Positions 7,166 to 18,977 of a DNA stretch of 64,000 nucleotides are shown here, piece by piece. The stretch is from Corynebacterium ulcerans. Lineage in GTDB: Bacteria > Actinomycetota > Actinomycetes > Mycobacteriales > Mycobacteriaceae. Below the pieces are notes generated by a model. It was not told the origin of the DNA and ran no database searches. It worked only from the letters and a program-made list of their open reading frames with translations. Positions within the stretch are counted from its first letter, which is position 1. Each line of letters starts with the position of its first letter. The position numbers and the translations under genes are program-made. The stretch spans positions 1,860,001 to 1,924,000 of the forward strand of contig NZ_LT906443.1 in the NCBI RefSeq assembly GCF_900187135.1, written 5' to 3'.

Positions 7166-9165
7166 GGCAACAACGAATTACTACTCGTATTGGACGACCA
7201 CTGGTTGGCGTTGGTTTAGCAGTGACTCTCTGTGGGTTGCACAATCCTTGGGCTTTTGCGCAAGAGGGGGCTGAGACGGAACCGACTGCGGCGTCGGAAA
7301 GCAAAGCGGACGATAGCAGCATTCTGCTCGATCTAGAGTCCACGAGAAAACAACTCGATAGTTTTACCCTGCCCATTGGCGCTGCCGCGACTTCTTATAA
7401 GAAGCCCACCCCTAACCCGACAGAAGATATCGAGGATGTGCCCGAAGAGGCTGAGGGGTTGGAGGAAATCCCACTAGAGGAACCTGAGTTGGCCGCTGAG
7501 GGCTTGGAAAAGAAGCTTATAAAAGAGGGGAAAAAGCTCGAGGCATCAGGCAAAGACAACAGCAAGCTGACTGATCAAGAAGTCCGCTCGCTGTGGGAGA
7601 AGCTTGCTCAAAAGTCTAAGGCGCCGCAGACAGTTCTCCGTAAAGGTGACCTGAGCATTACGGTTCCAACGACTCCGGGGGAAAAGGCTGCGGGGCAGCA
7701 AGAACCCCGGAACATGGCATCCCTGGTAGTGGCAAAGGACAAAAAAGACGAGCTCACTGGAGACTCCGCAGCTCCTAAGGCATACGCTTCCGGCGAAGCG
7801 CTGATTACGGTTGGCGATAAGGCGCGAGTTCCAGGAGAATTGCTGGGATTGAAGGATAAAAAAGATTCAGCTCCTCTTTGGTATTTGCCTCAGGAAAAAG
7901 ACGCCAACCTAGATGTTCCTTCCGTGGGTTTTAACTTTGAAAAAGTCCCAGCTACCAAAAAGATCACGGTAGCTCTCTCTGATTATCATGGCCCCGGGCG
8001 CATGGTGACCGCAGAAGTGCGCGAGGAGAAAGCGGAAGTAGCTTTTGACTCCCAAGACCTAGATCAAGCATGGGAATACGAGGGCGGAAATTCTTATCGC
8101 CAGGCATTTGCCTTTACGGCTCCGGGAGCGTACACCGCAACGTTTACATTTTTTGTGGAAGACCAAGAAGCTCACAACCAAGCTGTGGCCCAAAAGTATA
8201 GCTTTAGCGCTGCATTCTTGGTGGGAACCGCTAGCGCAGAAAAAGAGACGCCACGTAAGGAGGTTACAGAGACGTCTGTCAATGCAACGCCTTTGAAGGA
8301 AGCTGCTCAGAAGGACGAACCTAAAGCAACAAACTCTGCAGAGCCGGAAAGTAAAAAGGACAACAAGGAGAAGCCAAAGACCCAGAAGGACAAGCCTAAG
8401 GAATCGCAGTCCCAAGAGTCAGAGACCTCTACCTCGAAGACACCGGAGGCGAACGCACCTAAGAAAGACCCAGAGAAAGCAGAACCAGAAACCAAGGAAC
8501 CTGAGTCTGAGCAGCCTAAGACGGAAGAACCTAAAGAGCAGGAAGAAGACACTGTTCCTTCTGTGCCGTCTCCGATTGTTCCGATTGATCTAAAAAATTT
8601 GGCTAAGGACATCCGTGAGCTCGATCGGGAGCTGACTACCATGTCTCGACAAACTGACTCGCTCTTCAAAGTGATTACTGTCAACGACTCTGGGAAGAAA
8701 GAGGAACAGCGTAAACCTGCCTCGAATGACTCGACGAGCGCTGAACGAGGACGCAGCGAACAAAGATCTCCTGGACAAAATACGAGCACATCAGAGCGTT
8801 CTTCTAGCGGCGGAAGCTCCGATCGCGGGGGCAGCGCGGCAAAGCCGAACAAACCGCGGAGCACCTCGTCTTCTGGCGGCTCCTCCGCTAAATCCTCGGC
8901 AAAGGACAAGGAAGCTTCTAAAGACAAGAAGAAACCTGCTAAGAAGTCCACAGAGAAGAAGGCATTAGCAAAGCCTGCGGAGAAGACATCCGACAACAAC
9001 GCGGACGAAGCTCAAGAGGCCAGCAATGAGAAGATTGCTGCCACAGGTGAGTCTATGAGAAAACGCGGGTGGTGGACTGGGTTCCTCTTTGGGCTGGGCG
9101 CAATGGCTATGCTCGGCGGAATGGTGTTCTTTGCCCAGGCTAGGAACATCACAAAGCGGAAATAG
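7162..9165 (+). CDS. Large anchored-repeat transporter-associated membrane/surface protein
   Basis: 667 residues. The ATG at 7162 overlaps the permease stop (ATGA), so it is preferred to an earlier in-frame ATG at 6991 inside the permease gene. Order: signal peptide (about 1-35); acidic/charged region; an anchor-repeat-like domain (about 200-360) with LWYLPQEKDAN and SYRQAFAFTAPGAYTATF; a very long Lys/Glu/Pro/Ser-rich low-complexity stalk (about 370-620); a C-terminal IAATGE motif; one membrane helix and a basic tail. IAATGE could be a non-canonical sortase signal. The domain lacks the HTHxxW histidines of its two neighbours, so it is unlikely to bind the same ligand in the same way. Its last-gene position suggests an accessory surface role. 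Confidence 0.8.
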   Translation: MRQQRITTRIGRPLVGVGLAVTLCGLHNPWAFAQEGAETEPTAASESKADDSSILLDLESTRKQLDSFTLPIGAAATSYKKPTPNPTEDIEDVPEEAEGLEEIPLEEPELAAEGLEKKLIKEGKKLEASGKDNSKLTDQEVRSLWEKLAQKSKAPQTVLRKGDLSITVPTTPGEKAAGQQEPRNMASLVVAKDKKDELTGDSAAPKAYASGEALITVGDKARVPGELLGLKDKKDSAPLWYLPQEKDANLDVPSVGFNFEKVPATKKITVALSDYHGPGRMVTAEVREEKAEVAFDSQDLDQAWEYEGGNSYRQAFAFTAPGAYTATFTFFVEDQEAHNQAVAQKYSFSAAFLVGTASAEKETPRKEVTETSVNATPLKEAAQKDEPKATNSAEPESKKDNKEKPKTQKDKPKESQSQESETSTSKTPEANAPKKDPEKAEPETKEPESEQPKTEEPKEQEEDTVPSVPSPIVPIDLKNLAKDIRELDRELTTMSRQTDSLFKVITVNDSGKKEEQRKPASNDSTSAERGRSEQRSPGQNTSTSERSSSGGSSDRGGSAAKPNKPRSTSSSGGSSAKSSAKDKEASKDKKKPAKKSTEKKALAKPAEKTSDNNADEAQEASNEKIAATGESMRKRGWWTGFLFGLGAMAMLGGMVFFAQARNITKRK

Positions 9166-9269
9166 CCTAATATTGCTTGCGGGCTTGTTCGCAAAAGCGT
9201 GAGACCGGTAGGCACTGCTTGGAGACCCCACCTGAACCGAGACCGGAGAAAGAAGGTAACATCACCGTC

Positions 9270-10211
9270 ATGCTTCCTCGGTCACGGATCCTCGCAGTGT
9301 TGGGCCTAGGGCTTGGTCTCGCGCTTGTTGCGTGGGGGATACTGGCTCCTAGCTTTTTAATGAGTGATGCCCGCTTGCCGCTCGACCTCTCACACACCAC
9401 CCTCACTCTGCGAGATGAAAAAGCTACGACCCGCGTTGTTGGTAAGGATCTTGTGGTCCAGGCTCCTGTGACGCGTCAGTTTCACACGGAGATTTTGCCT
9501 CCAAGCGATGAAAATACTGCTACGGTTCGGGTCGGCGTTACTGATATGCGTGAGAGCCTACAAAAGGATCTTGATCGACTTATCAGTGCCACCGTGTGGT
9601 CTTATTCGATTGATCGACGCAGCGGAGCTGCAACGTCTCAGGCCACAGTGGCAGATCAATTAGCTAGTCCCACACGCAGCGTAACTATTGATGGGCAATG
9701 GTTAAAATTCCCAACTGACGCAGAAAAAACTACCTACGAGGTCTTTGACGTGACTCTGCGCAAAACCCTCCCTGCGGTTTTTACAGAGGAAACTGTTAAA
9801 GAAGGGCGTACTTTATATCGTTATCGGCAAGAAATTCAGCCCACCAATGTTGCGCAGCTCTACCACTCGGTACTGAACACCACGACTTTCCGCGATGGAG
9901 AGAACACCACACCCGGCTACCTTTTTCACTCTGGCACTAGAGATTGGTTGGTTGACCAGAAAACCGGTCTAGTAATTGACGTGGAAGAAAAAATCGATGA
10001 TTACTTCGGCGATGCAGAAGGTGTGAAGCGTGAGGACGTTCTTACTTTTAACGGAAAAGTAAGCGAAGATCACGTGTCTGAGCTTTTGCACCAGGCATCC
10101 GGCGTGTCGGACGGCAAGCTTGTTCGGATTATTAATTATGTTGTGCTTGCAGTCGGAGTGATTCTGACTATTGTTGGAGCCGCCGGCGCTTTTTGGCCTC
10201 GCAAACGATGA
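9270..10211 (+). CDS. DUF3068 (PorA-family) envelope protein
   Basis: 313 residues. The ATG at 9270 follows GGAGAAAGAAGG and starts a typical signal-anchor (LAVLGLGLGLALVAWGILAP). An in-frame ATG at 9177 has no such site. One N-terminal and one C-terminal (about 285-305) membrane helix flank a large extracytoplasmic region with the LYHSVLNTTTF and DWLVDQKTGLVIDVEEKIDDYFG stretches of the DUF3068 family. That family is restricted to mycolate actinobacteria and related groups. Function is not established. The gene lies between the surface transporter and rpoB, 104 bases after the former. Confidence 0.8.
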   Translation: MLPRSRILAVLGLGLGLALVAWGILAPSFLMSDARLPLDLSHTTLTLRDEKATTRVVGKDLVVQAPVTRQFHTEILPPSDENTATVRVGVTDMRESLQKDLDRLISATVWSYSIDRRSGAATSQATVADQLASPTRSVTIDGQWLKFPTDAEKTTYEVFDVTLRKTLPAVFTEETVKEGRTLYRYRQEIQPTNVAQLYHSVLNTTTFRDGENTTPGYLFHSGTRDWLVDQKTGLVIDVEEKIDDYFGDAEGVKREDVLTFNGKVSEDHVSELLHQASGVSDGKLVRIINYVVLAVGVILTIVGAAGAFWPRKR

Positions 10212-10437
10212 GGTACTAATATGGCACCCCCTTTACAAGGGTGGAAGTATGGTATAGGCTGTTTCGTTGCGCTGGAGTACGTATCTGGCTAGTTCGAGGA
10301 CCTTGATCAGTCTGGTTGAAAAAACCGATTTGACAAGGTCATTCCGTGCTATCTAGGTGTGTTATCTCCTCAGCAGACCGATTGCTCAATTACCAGCGGT
10401 TATGGTGGTCAATATTGCGGGGCCACCGCCGCGTGAG
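10212..10437 (+). promoter_or_regulatory. rpoB upstream region
   Basis: A small CCCTT/AAGGG hairpin directly follows the DUF3068 gene (about 10229-10241). Possible promoter elements are TTTACA (10232-10237) with TATAGG (10253-10258), and TTGACA (10333-10338) near TATCTA. Spacing is not ideal for either, so the true start of the rpoBC transcript is uncertain. Confidence 0.35.
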
Positions 10438-13400
10438 GTGCTGGAAGGACCCATCTTGGCAGTCTCCCGCCAGACCAAGTCAGTGGCCGACATCCCCGGG
10501 GCTCCCGAACGTTTTTCGTTCGCCAAAATTACGGAACCTATTGAGGTCCCGGGACTTCTCGATATTCAGCTAGATTCCTTCGCATGGCTCATTGGCACGC
10601 CTGAGTGGCGTGCCCGCCAGCAGGAGGAGCTGGGTGAAAACGTCCGCGTAACCAGCGGACTGGAAGACATCCTGGAGGAGCTCTCTCCGATTCAGGATTA
10701 TTCCGGAAATATGTCATTGTCTCTCTCGGAGCCACGCTTCGAGGACATGAAGAACACTATCGATGAGTGTAAAGACAAGGACATTAACTATTCTGCGCCG
10801 CTTTATGTGACTGCAGAATTCATCAACAACGAAACTCAGGAGATCAAGTCCCAGACTGTCTTCATCGGTGACTTCCCGATGATGACCAACAAGGGAACAT
10901 TCATTGTTAACGGCACCGAGCGTGTCGTGGTCTCCCAGCTTGTTCGTTCGCCTGGTGTTTACTTTGACCAGACGATTGATAAGTCCACCGAGCGTCCACT
11001 GCACTCTGTGAAGGTGATCCCTTCTCGCGGTGCATGGTTGGAATTCGACGTGGACAAGCGCGACACCGTTGGTGTGCGTATCGACCGCAAGCGTCGCCAG
11101 CCGGTGACGGTTCTGCTCAAGGCTCTTGGTTGGACCACCGAGCAGATCACGGAGCGCTTTGGCTTCTCCGAAATTATGATGTCCACGCTCGAGTCAGACG
11201 GTGTAGCGAACACCGATGAGGCTCTGCTGGAGATCTACCGCAAACAGCGTCCGGGCGAGCAGCCGACTCGTGACCTCGCACAGTCACTGCTAGACAACGC
11301 CTTCTTCCGCGCGAAGCGTTACGACCTTGCCAAGGTTGGACGCTACAAAGTGAACCGCAAACTCGGTCTTGGTGGAGACAATGAGGGCTTGATGACCCTC
11401 ACCGAGCAGGACATCGCCACCACCCTCGAGTACCTCGTACGCCTCCATGCAGGCGAGAGCACCATGGTTGCACCAAACGGCGATGTGATTCCTGTGGACA
11501 CAGATGACATCGACCACTTTGGTAACCGTCGTCTGCGTACCGTCGGAGAGCTGATCCAGAACCAGGTCCGCGTGGGTCTGTCCCGCATGGAGCGCGTGGT
11601 TCGCGAGCGCATGACAACCCAGGATGCGGAGTCCATTACTCCTACCTCCCTGATCAACGTGCGCCCGGTTTCTGCTGCCATCCGCGAGTTCTTTGGTACC
11701 TCCCAGCTCTCGCAGTTCATGGACCAGAACAACTCCCTGTCTGGCCTTACTCACAAGCGTCGTCTCTCTGCTCTGGGCCCAGGCGGCCTTTCGCGTGAGC
11801 GCGCTGGCATCGAGGTTCGAGACGTTCACGCTTCTCACTACGGCCGTATGTGCCCGATTGAGACTCCCGAAGGTCCGAACATTGGTTTGATTGGTTCCTT
11901 GGCTTCCTATGCACGAGTGAACTCTTTCGGATTCATTGAGACTCCTTACCGCAAGGTAGAAAACGGTGTTCTCACCGATCAGATCGACTACCTCACAGCA
12001 GATGAGGAAGACCGCTTTGTGGTGGGCCAGGCTCACGTTGAGGTGGACGCAAACGGCAAGATCACTGCGGACAGCGTTACCGTGCGTGTGAAGAATGGTG
12101 ACATTCAGGTCGTCGCACCGGAAAGCGTTGATTATCTCGACGTTTCCCCACGTCAGATGGTTTCTGTGGCTACCGCCATGATTCCGTTCCTTGAGCACGA
12201 CGACGCTAACCGTGCCCTCATGGGCGCGAACATGCAGCGTCAGGCTGTGCCGCTGGTTCGTTCGGAAGCTCCGTTCGTTGGAACCGGCATGGAGCGTCGT
12301 GCTGCTTATGACGCCGGCGACCTCATCATCAACAAGAAGGCTGGCGCTGTAGAAAACGTCTCCGCTGACTTCATCACCGTGATGGCTGATGACGGCACCC
12401 GCGAGACCTACATGCTGCGCAAGTTCGAGCGCACCAACCAGGGCACCTGCTACAACCAGATCCCATTGGTGAACTTGGGCGACCGCGTTGAGGCTGGACA
12501 GGTTCTTGCAGATGGCCCCGGTACTCACAATGGTGAGATGTCGCTTGGACGTAACCTCCTCGTTGCGTTCATGCCTTGGGAAGGCCACAACTACGAGGAC
12601 GCTATTATCCTCAACCAGCGTGTTGTGGAAGAGGACATCCTTACTTCGATCCACATCGAGGAGCACGAGATTGATGCCCGCGACACCAAGCTTGGTGCCG
12701 AGGAGATTACTCGTGAGATCCCGAATGTGTCCGAGGATGTGCTCAAGGACCTCGACGAGCGCGGTATCGTCCGCATCGGCGCAGATGTCCGCGATGGCGA
12801 TATCTTGGTGGGTAAGGTCACGCCTAAGGGCGAGACCGAGCTGACCCCTGAAGAGCGCCTGTTGCGTGCAATCTTCGGTGAGAAGGCACGCGAGGTTCGC
12901 GATACCTCTATGAAGGTTCCTCACGGCGAGACCGGTAAAGTCATCGGCGTTCGTCGTTTCTCCCGTGAAGACGATGACGATCTCGCACCTGGCGTTAACG
13001 AGATGATTCGCGTTTACGTTGCCCAGAAGCGCAAGATCCAGGACGGCGATAAGCTCGCTGGTCGCCACGGTAACAAGGGTGTTGTTGGCAAGATTCTTCC
13101 GCAGGAAGATATGCCGTTCATGCCTGACGGTACCCCGGTTGACATCATCCTGAACACGCACGGTGTGCCTCGTCGTATGAACATCGGCCAGGTTCTGGAA
13201 GTCCACCTTGGTTGGTTGGCTGCTGCCGGTTGGAAGATCGATCCTGAAGATCCTGCTAACGCTGAGCTGCTGAAGACTCTGCCTGAGGAGCTATACGACG
13301 TCCCTGCTGGTTCGCTCACCGCAACCCCAGTGTTCGACGGCGCTACCAACGAGGAAGTTGCTGGTCTTCTTGCCAACTCCCGTCCAAACCGCGACGGCGA

Positions 13401-13938
13401 CGTCATGGTGGACGAAAACGGCAAGGCACAGCTTTTCGACGGCCGTTCTGGCGAGCCTTTCCCATACCCAGTGTCTGTCGGCTACATGTACATGCTGAAG
13501 CTGCACCACTTGGTTGATGAGAAGATCCACGCACGTTCCACCGGCCCTTACTCCATGATTACTCAGCAGCCGCTGGGCGGTAAGGCGCAGTTCGGTGGAC
13601 AGCGCTTCGGCGAAATGGAGGTGTGGGCAATGCAGGCTTATGGCGCTGCCTACACGCTTCAGGAGCTTCTGACCATCAAGTCTGACGACGTGGTCGGCCG
13701 TGTGAAGGTCTACGAGGCAATCGTTAAGGGCGAGAACATTCCGGATCCGGGTATCCCTGAGTCCTTCAAGGTGCTCCTCAAGGAACTTCAGTCGCTGTGC
13801 TTGAACGTGGAAGTTCTTTCTGCAGACGGCACTCCGATGGAGCTGTCCGGTTCGGATGACGACGAGTTCGACCAGGCTGGTGCTTCACTAGGCATCAACC
13901 TGTCTCGCGACGAGCGTTCCGACGCCGACATCGCCTAA
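10438..13938 (+). CDS. rpoB: DNA-directed RNA polymerase subunit beta
   Basis: 1166 residues. GTG at 10438 was chosen because it gives the corynebacterial N-terminus [12 protein letters not shown]; the longer in-frame extension from 10357 has no family support. The rifampicin pocket (about residues 425-450) reads [13 protein letters not shown]..., with [12 protein letters not shown] at its end, so no common resistance substitution is present. The [11 protein letters not shown] and [10 protein letters not shown] stretches of the catalytic core are intact, and the C-terminal [18 protein letters not shown] is conserved. It is followed by rpoC after 105 bases. Confidence 0.98.
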   Translation: MLEGPILAVSRQTKSVADIPGAPERFSFAKITEPIEVPGLLDIQLDSFAWLIGTPEWRARQQEELGENVRVTSGLEDILEELSPIQDYSGNMSLSLSEPRFEDMKNTIDECKDKDINYSAPLYVTAEFINNETQEIKSQTVFIGDFPMMTNKGTFIVNGTERVVVSQLVRSPGVYFDQTIDKSTERPLHSVKVIPSRGAWLEFDVDKRDTVGVRIDRKRRQPVTVLLKALGWTTEQITERFGFSEIMMSTLESDGVANTDEALLEIYRKQRPGEQPTRDLAQSLLDNAFFRAKRYDLAKVGRYKVNRKLGLGGDNEGLMTLTEQDIATTLEYLVRLHAGESTMVAPNGDVIPVDTDDIDHFGNRRLRTVGELIQNQVRVGLSRMERVVRERMTTQDAESITPTSLINVRPVSAAIREFFGTSQLSQFMDQNNSLSGLTHKRRLSALGPGGLSRERAGIEVRDVHASHYGRMCPIETPEGPNIGLIGSLASYARVNSFGFIETPYRKVENGVLTDQIDYLTADEEDRFVVGQAHVEVDANGKITADSVTVRVKNGDIQVVAPESVDYLDVSPRQMVSVATAMIPFLEHDDANRALMGANMQRQAVPLVRSEAPFVGTGMERRAAYDAGDLIINKKAGAVENVSADFITVMADDGTRETYMLRKFERTNQGTCYNQIPLVNLGDRVEAGQVLADGPGTHNGEMSLGRNLLVAFMPWEGHNYEDAIILNQRVVEEDILTSIHIEEHEIDARDTKLGAEEITREIPNVSEDVLKDLDERGIVRIGADVRDGDILVGKVTPKGETELTPEERLLRAIFGEKAREVRDTSMKVPHGETGKVIGVRRFSREDDDDLAPGVNEMIRVYVAQKRKIQDGDKLAGRHGNKGVVGKILPQEDMPFMPDGTPVDIILNTHGVPRRMNIGQVLEVHLGWLAAAGWKIDPEDPANAELLKTLPEELYDVPAGSLTATPVFDGATNEEVAGLLANSRPNRDGDVMVDENGKAQLFDGRSGEPFPYPVSVGYMYMLKLHHLVDEKIHARSTGPYSMITQQPLGGKAQFGGQRFGEMEVWAMQAYGAAYTLQELLTIKSDDVVGRVKVYEAIVKGENIPDPGIPESFKVLLKELQSLCLNVEVLSADGTPMELSGSDDDEFDQAGASLGINLSRDERSDADIA

Positions 13939-14043
13939 TACACCAGGTCTGCTTGGCAGTTAAGGCTGCTGAGTAGGCGGAATTTAAAGCATCATCACTT
14001 TTTGAAACGATCCCCTGGGAAAACCGGGGGGAAAGGGAGTTAC

Positions 14044-17000
14044 GTGATCGACGTCAACTTCTTCGACGAGCTCCGCATCGGCCTGGCTACCGCCGACGAC
14101 ATTCGTCGTTGGTCCAAAGGCGAGGTCAAGAAGCCGGAGACCATCAACTACCGCACCCTGAAGCCGGAGAAGGACGGCCTCTTCTGCGAGCGAATTTTCG
14201 GTCCAACCCGTGACTGGGAGTGTGCTTGTGGTAAGTACAAGCGCGTCCGTTATAAGGGCATCATCTGTGAGCGCTGTGGCGTTGAGGTGACCAAGTCCAA
14301 GGTTCGTCGTGAGCGCATGGGCCACATCGAGCTGGCTGCGCCTGTGACCCACATTTGGTACTTCAAGGGCGTTCCTTCTCGCCTCGGCTACCTATTGGAC
14401 CTGGCTCCAAAGGACCTTGAGCGCATCATCTACTTTGCTGCCAACATCATCACTGGTGTTGACGAGGAAGCTCGCCACAGCGACCAGACCACTCTTGAGG
14501 CAGAAATGCTTTTGGAGAAGAAGGACGTTGAGGCTGACGCAGAGTCTGAGATCGCAGAGCGCGCTCAGAAGCTAGAGGAAGACCTTGCCGAGCTCGAAGC
14601 AGCAGGCGCAAAGGCTGACGCTCGCAACAAGGTGCAAAAGGCTGCAGACAAAGAGATGCAGCACATCCGCGAGCGTGCTGAGCGTGAGATCGACCGTCTT
14701 GAGGAGATCTGGCAGACCTTTATCAAGCTTGCTCCTAAGCAGATGATCATCGACGAGACCATCTATGAAGAGCTCGTTGATCGCTACGAGGATTACTTCA
14801 CCGGTGGTATGGGCGCGGAGGCTATCCAAACCCTTATCCGCAACTTCGACCTCGACGCTGAGGCAGAAGAGCTGCGCGAGATCATCAACAACGGCAAGGG
14901 CCAGAAGAAGATGCGCGCTCTCAAGCGCCTCAAGGTCGTTGCTGCATTCCAGCGCTCGGGCAATGACCCAGCTGGCATGGTGCTCGACTGCATTCCGGTG
15001 ATCCCGCCGGAGCTGCGCCCGATGGTTCAGCTTGATGGTGGCCGTTTTGCTACCTCCGACTTGAACGATCTCTATCGTCGCGTGATCAACCGCAACAACC
15101 GCCTCAAGCGCATGATCGATCTTGGTGCTCCCGAGATCATCGTGAATAACGAGAAGCGCATGCTGCAGGAGTCCGTCGATGCGCTATTCGACAACGGCCG
15201 TCGTGGTCGCCCCGTCACTGGTCCTGGCAACCGTCCTCTGAAGTCCCTGAGCGATCTGCTCAAGGGTAAGCAGGGTCGTTTCCGTCAGAACCTGCTGGGT
15301 AAGCGTGTCGATTACTCTGGTCGTTCCGTTATTATCGTTGGTCCACAGCTGAAGCTGCATGAGTGCGGTCTTCCTAAGCTCATGGCTCTTGAGCTCTTCA
15401 AGCCGTTTGTTATGAAGCGCCTCGTGGAAAACGATTACGCGCAGAACATCAAGTCGGCTAAGCGCATGGTTGAGCGTCAGCGCCCTGAGGTGTGGGACGT
15501 TCTGGAAGAGGCAATTTCCGAGCATCCTGTGATGCTTAACCGTGCACCTACCCTGCACCGCCTAGGTATCCAGGCCTTCGAGCCTAAGCTCGTCGAGGGT
15601 AAAGCTATCCAGCTGCACCCGCTTGCCTGTGAAGCCTTCAACGCCGACTTCGACGGTGACCAGATGGCTGTGCACTTGCCGTTGTCTGCTGAGGCGCAGG
15701 CTGAGGCTCGTATCCTCATGCTTGCTTCTAACAACATCCTCTCCCCGGCATCCGGTAAGCCACTTGCCATGCCACGTCTGGACATGGTGACCGGTCTTTA
15801 TTACCTCACCATGGACAAGACTGAGGATGAGATCGGCGGACAGGGTGCATACCAGCCTGCTACCGAAACCGGACCAGCAACCGGTGTGTACTCCTCCTAC
15901 GCTGAGGCTCTTATGGCTCGGGACCGTGGTGTTCTTGGTCTTCAGGCTAAGATTCAGGTGCGCATTAGCCACCTGCGTCCCCCGACTGATGTCGAGGCAG
16001 AACAGTTCCCAGAGGGCTGGGAGCAGGGGCAGACCTGGTTGGCTGATACGACCCTTGGTCGCATCATGTTCAACGAGCTCTTGCCGTGGAACTACCCATA
16101 CCTTGAGGGCGTTATGGTCCGTAAGGGTGGCGGCTCCAACAAGATTCTCTTGGGCGACGTGATTAATGACCTCGCTGCGACCTACCCGATGATTACTGTC
16201 GCGCAGACGATGGACAAGATGAAGGATGCCGGTTTCTACTGGGCAACCCGAAGCGGCGTGACCATCACCATGTCTGACGTGCTCGTTCTTCCTAACAAGG
16301 AAGAGATCCTTGACCGCTATGAGGCCGAGGCTGCAAAGATCGAGCGCAAGTACTGGGAGCAGGGTGCTCTGACCGAGCGCGAGCGCTACGACCGTCTGGT
16401 TGAGCTCTGGAAGGAGGCTACCGACGAGGTTGGTAATGCCGTCGAGAAGCTCTATCCGGACGACAACCCGATTCCTATGATCGTGAAGTCCGGTGCTGCC
16501 GGTAACATGCGTCAGATCTGGACCCTGGCCGGTATGAAGGGCATGGTTGTGAACTCAAAGGGTGACTACATCACCCGACCGATTAAGACTTCCTTCCGTG
16601 AAGGTCTGTCGGTTCTTGAGTACTTCAACAACTCTCACGGTTCGCGTAAGGGCCTTGCCGATACCGCTCTGCGTACCGCTGACTCGGGTTACCTCACCCG
16701 TCGTCTGGTGGACGTCGCGCAGGACGTTATCGTCCGCGAGGACGACTGTGGCACCAAGCAGGGCATTCGTGTCCCATTGGCCGTCGAGGTTAAGGATGCT
16801 CAGGGCAACGTCACCGGTTACACCGGACACAGCCTCATCGAGACCTCTGTCGCTGGCCGTGTGGCTTCCGTCGACGTCAAGGATTCTGAAGGCAACGTCT
16901 TGGTGCCGGCTGGTGAAAACCTCACCGACCAGCTCATCGAGAAGCTCATCGCTGCGGGTATCGCAGAGGTCAAGGTTCGCTCCGTGCTTACCTGCCAGAC

Positions 17001-18054
17001 TCCGACCGGCGTGTGCGCTAAGTGCTATGGCAAGTCCATGGCTACCGGCAAGCTCGTTGATATCGGAGAAGCAGTGGGTATTGTCGCTGCTCAGTCCATT
17101 GGTGAGCCTGGTACCCAGCTGACAATGCGTACGTTCCACCAGGGTGGTGTCGGTGGCGACATTACCGGTGGTCTGCCTCGTGTTCAGGAGCTCTTCGAGG
17201 CTCGTGTTCCTAAGAACCGTGCTCCGATTGCTTCTGTTGCAGGTACCGTCCACCTTGAGGATGAAGGCAACTTCTACACCCTCACCATCAACCCAGATGA
17301 TGGGTCTGATGTTGTGGTCTACGAGAAGCTTTCTAAGCGTCAGGGTCTGGCTACCGTTCGGGTTCCTATGGAGTCCAACCCCGGTGCCATGATCGAGCGC
17401 ACCTTGTCAGAGGGCGACCACGTGAACGTGGGCGATCGTCTGCTGCGTGGTCCTGCTGATCCGCATGACGTACTTGAGGTTCTTGGCCGCCGTGGTGTTG
17501 AGCAGCACCTTGTCGACGAGGTTCAGGACGTTTACCGTGCACAGGGTGTGGCTATCCATGATAAGCACATCGAGATCATCATCCGTCAGATGCTGCGTCG
17601 TGGAACCGTCATCGAGTCCGGATCGACTGAGTTCCTCCCAGGTACTCTCGTTGATCTTTCGGAGGCTAAGGCCGCTAACGCCGAGGCTATTGCCGCTGGT
17701 GGTCAACCTGCTGAGCTCCGCTCGGAGATCATGGGTATCACCAAGGCATCGCTGGCTACCGAGTCGTGGCTGTCCGCCGCGTCCTTCCAGGAGACCACAC
17801 GCGTGCTTACCGACGCCGCCATCAACAAGCGGTCCGATAAGCTGATTGGTCTCAAGGAGAACGTGATCATCGGTAAGCTGATCCCGGCCGGTACCGGTAT
17901 TTCCCGTTACCGCAACATCTCTGTTAAGCCGACTGAGGCAGCCCGCAATGCGGCTTACTCAATCCCGACTTATGGAGACTCCATCTATGGCGATGATGGC
18001 TACGGTGAGTTCACCGGTGCCTCCGTGCCACTGGATGAGGCCTACGACCTCTAA
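14044..18054 (+). CDS. rpoC: DNA-directed RNA polymerase subunit beta'
   Basis: 1336 residues from GTG at 14044, preceded by GGGAAAGGGAG. The longer in-frame start at 14002 lies in the spacer and adds unrelated residues. Zinc site 1 ([19 protein letters not shown]) is near residues 60-78. The catalytic Mg motif is NADFDGDQM (about 535). Zinc site 2 (the DDCGTKQG to [11 protein letters not shown] cysteines) is near 900-1000. It assembles with RpoB to form the active centre. A strong terminator follows the stop. Confidence 0.98.
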   Translation: MIDVNFFDELRIGLATADDIRRWSKGEVKKPETINYRTLKPEKDGLFCERIFGPTRDWECACGKYKRVRYKGIICERCGVEVTKSKVRRERMGHIELAAPVTHIWYFKGVPSRLGYLLDLAPKDLERIIYFAANIITGVDEEARHSDQTTLEAEMLLEKKDVEADAESEIAERAQKLEEDLAELEAAGAKADARNKVQKAADKEMQHIRERAEREIDRLEEIWQTFIKLAPKQMIIDETIYEELVDRYEDYFTGGMGAEAIQTLIRNFDLDAEAEELREIINNGKGQKKMRALKRLKVVAAFQRSGNDPAGMVLDCIPVIPPELRPMVQLDGGRFATSDLNDLYRRVINRNNRLKRMIDLGAPEIIVNNEKRMLQESVDALFDNGRRGRPVTGPGNRPLKSLSDLLKGKQGRFRQNLLGKRVDYSGRSVIIVGPQLKLHECGLPKLMALELFKPFVMKRLVENDYAQNIKSAKRMVERQRPEVWDVLEEAISEHPVMLNRAPTLHRLGIQAFEPKLVEGKAIQLHPLACEAFNADFDGDQMAVHLPLSAEAQAEARILMLASNNILSPASGKPLAMPRLDMVTGLYYLTMDKTEDEIGGQGAYQPATETGPATGVYSSYAEALMARDRGVLGLQAKIQVRISHLRPPTDVEAEQFPEGWEQGQTWLADTTLGRIMFNELLPWNYPYLEGVMVRKGGGSNKILLGDVINDLAATYPMITVAQTMDKMKDAGFYWATRSGVTITMSDVLVLPNKEEILDRYEAEAAKIERKYWEQGALTERERYDRLVELWKEATDEVGNAVEKLYPDDNPIPMIVKSGAAGNMRQIWTLAGMKGMVVNSKGDYITRPIKTSFREGLSVLEYFNNSHGSRKGLADTALRTADSGYLTRRLVDVAQDVIVREDDCGTKQGIRVPLAVEVKDAQGNVTGYTGHSLIETSVAGRVASVDVKDSEGNVLVPAGENLTDQLIEKLIAAGIAEVKVRSVLTCQTPTGVCAKCYGKSMATGKLVDIGEAVGIVAAQSIGEPGTQLTMRTFHQGGVGGDITGGLPRVQELFEARVPKNRAPIASVAGTVHLEDEGNFYTLTINPDDGSDVVVYEKLSKRQGLATVRVPMESNPGAMIERTLSEGDHVNVGDRLLRGPADPHDVLEVLGRRGVEQHLVDEVQDVYRAQGVAIHDKHIEIIIRQMLRRGTVIESGSTEFLPGTLVDLSEAKAANAEAIAAGGQPAELRSEIMGITKASLATESWLSAASFQETTRVLTDAAINKRSDKLIGLKENVIIGKLIPAGTGISRYRNISVKPTEAARNAAYSIPTYGDSIYGDDGYGEFTGASVPLDEAYDL

Positions 18055-18068
18055 GCGGTCATAGTCCT

Positions 18069-18118
18069 AAGCTCCCTAGGAGTGGATCTAAGAAATTAGA
18101 TCTCCTAGGGAGCTTTTG
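18069..18118 (+). terminator. Terminator of rpoB-rpoC
   Basis: AAGCTCCCTAGGAG (18069-18082) pairs with CTCCTAGGGAGCTT (18102-18115), ending in a short T run. Confidence 0.92.
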
Positions 18119-18211
18119 CTATGTAGGCGGTTTAATAAGAGATGTGGCTCGCACGTGTCGCAGGGCAGAGATGGTGACCCCTGTTTTCGTTTTCGCATTT
18201 ATGGTAACGCT

Positions 18212-18559
18212 ATGGTTATGGAACCATATGTGGGAATTGCCATATTTGAGTTGGCAGATAACAGCGAGAATCCTCGGCCAAGTTTCTTTCGTGAGGATTG
18301 GTACTTGGTCTATGCGGATAGCGACGCCGAAGCGTACTCGCGCGTAGAAACGCGCGCCAGAGAGCAAGAGACTCCTAGAGAATCCTCGGAAAATAAGGCT
18401 GTGATCTTAAGGCATATTGTCGATGTAGCTCCGGCGCTCTACGGAAAAGTTGATGAGGATACGGACTTGTATTCTCGACACTTTGCGTCGCTTGAAGATT
18501 ACAAGCGTTGTGAAATGCTACTTGGAGAAAAGGATCCGCTAGCCGACGATAATTGCTAA
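18212..18559 (+). CDS. Small DUF4288-like hypothetical protein
   Basis: 115 residues if started at the ATG at 18212. A second ATG at 18218 and a longer frame from 18116 are also possible, and no clear ribosome site decides between them. The soluble sequence has an FREDWYLVYADSDAEAYSRVETRARE segment and a later hydrophobic strand ending DVAPALYG. This resembles the small DUF4288 fold, in which a strand is followed by 'A-S-EA' helices. Function is unknown. It stands alone after the rpoC terminator. Confidence 0.5.
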   Translation: MVMEPYVGIAIFELADNSENPRPSFFREDWYLVYADSDAEAYSRVETRAREQETPRESSENKAVILRHIVDVAPALYGKVDEDTDLYSRHFASLEDYKRCEMLLGEKDPLADDNC

Positions 18560-18977
18560 CGACGTTCATACGTGGGGGGGTAACCGAGGTGTCCGGAGAG
18601 AAGGCAATTGTCATTTAGCTAAATCTCTCGTGCTGGGATTTCCACGACGCTGTCTGAGTCTCCTTAATGTGGAAATCTTTTAGGGAAAAGTGTGATTTTT
18701 TTCAAAAGAAAAGCAGGGGTTATTACAGGGGTGAACTTTTTATTTATGCACTTAAATGGTGTTTTATAAACGTTTTCCCCTGTTGTTTTTATATAAATTT
18801 TCAACGAATAGTACGTTGTGAATCTTTGTTGTATATTCCTAGAATTAGCGTCTTGTAAGCTGGATGTGCACAGGTTCTTCAAGGCGTATTCCGTGCTTTT
18901 CCTTACTTCTGGGCAATGTTGGGTGGTTGACACTCTTGTGAAAACCTAGAAGGTCTCGGACTCACTCAGAAAGAAAA
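18560..18977 (+). other. AT-rich intergenic region before the adhesin gene
   Basis: No gene is supported in this 418-bp gap. It has a G7 run at 18574-18580, is AT-rich from 18670 to 18850, and contains TTGACA at 18927-18932, about 45 bases before the adhesin ATG. That could be the -35 of its promoter, but no good -10 is placed. Confidence 0.4.

Noticed and set aside
11290..13206. 638-residue open frame on the minus strand
   Set aside because: It is antisense to rpoB. It arises from the codon bias of the highly expressed sense gene, and its composition is not protein-like.
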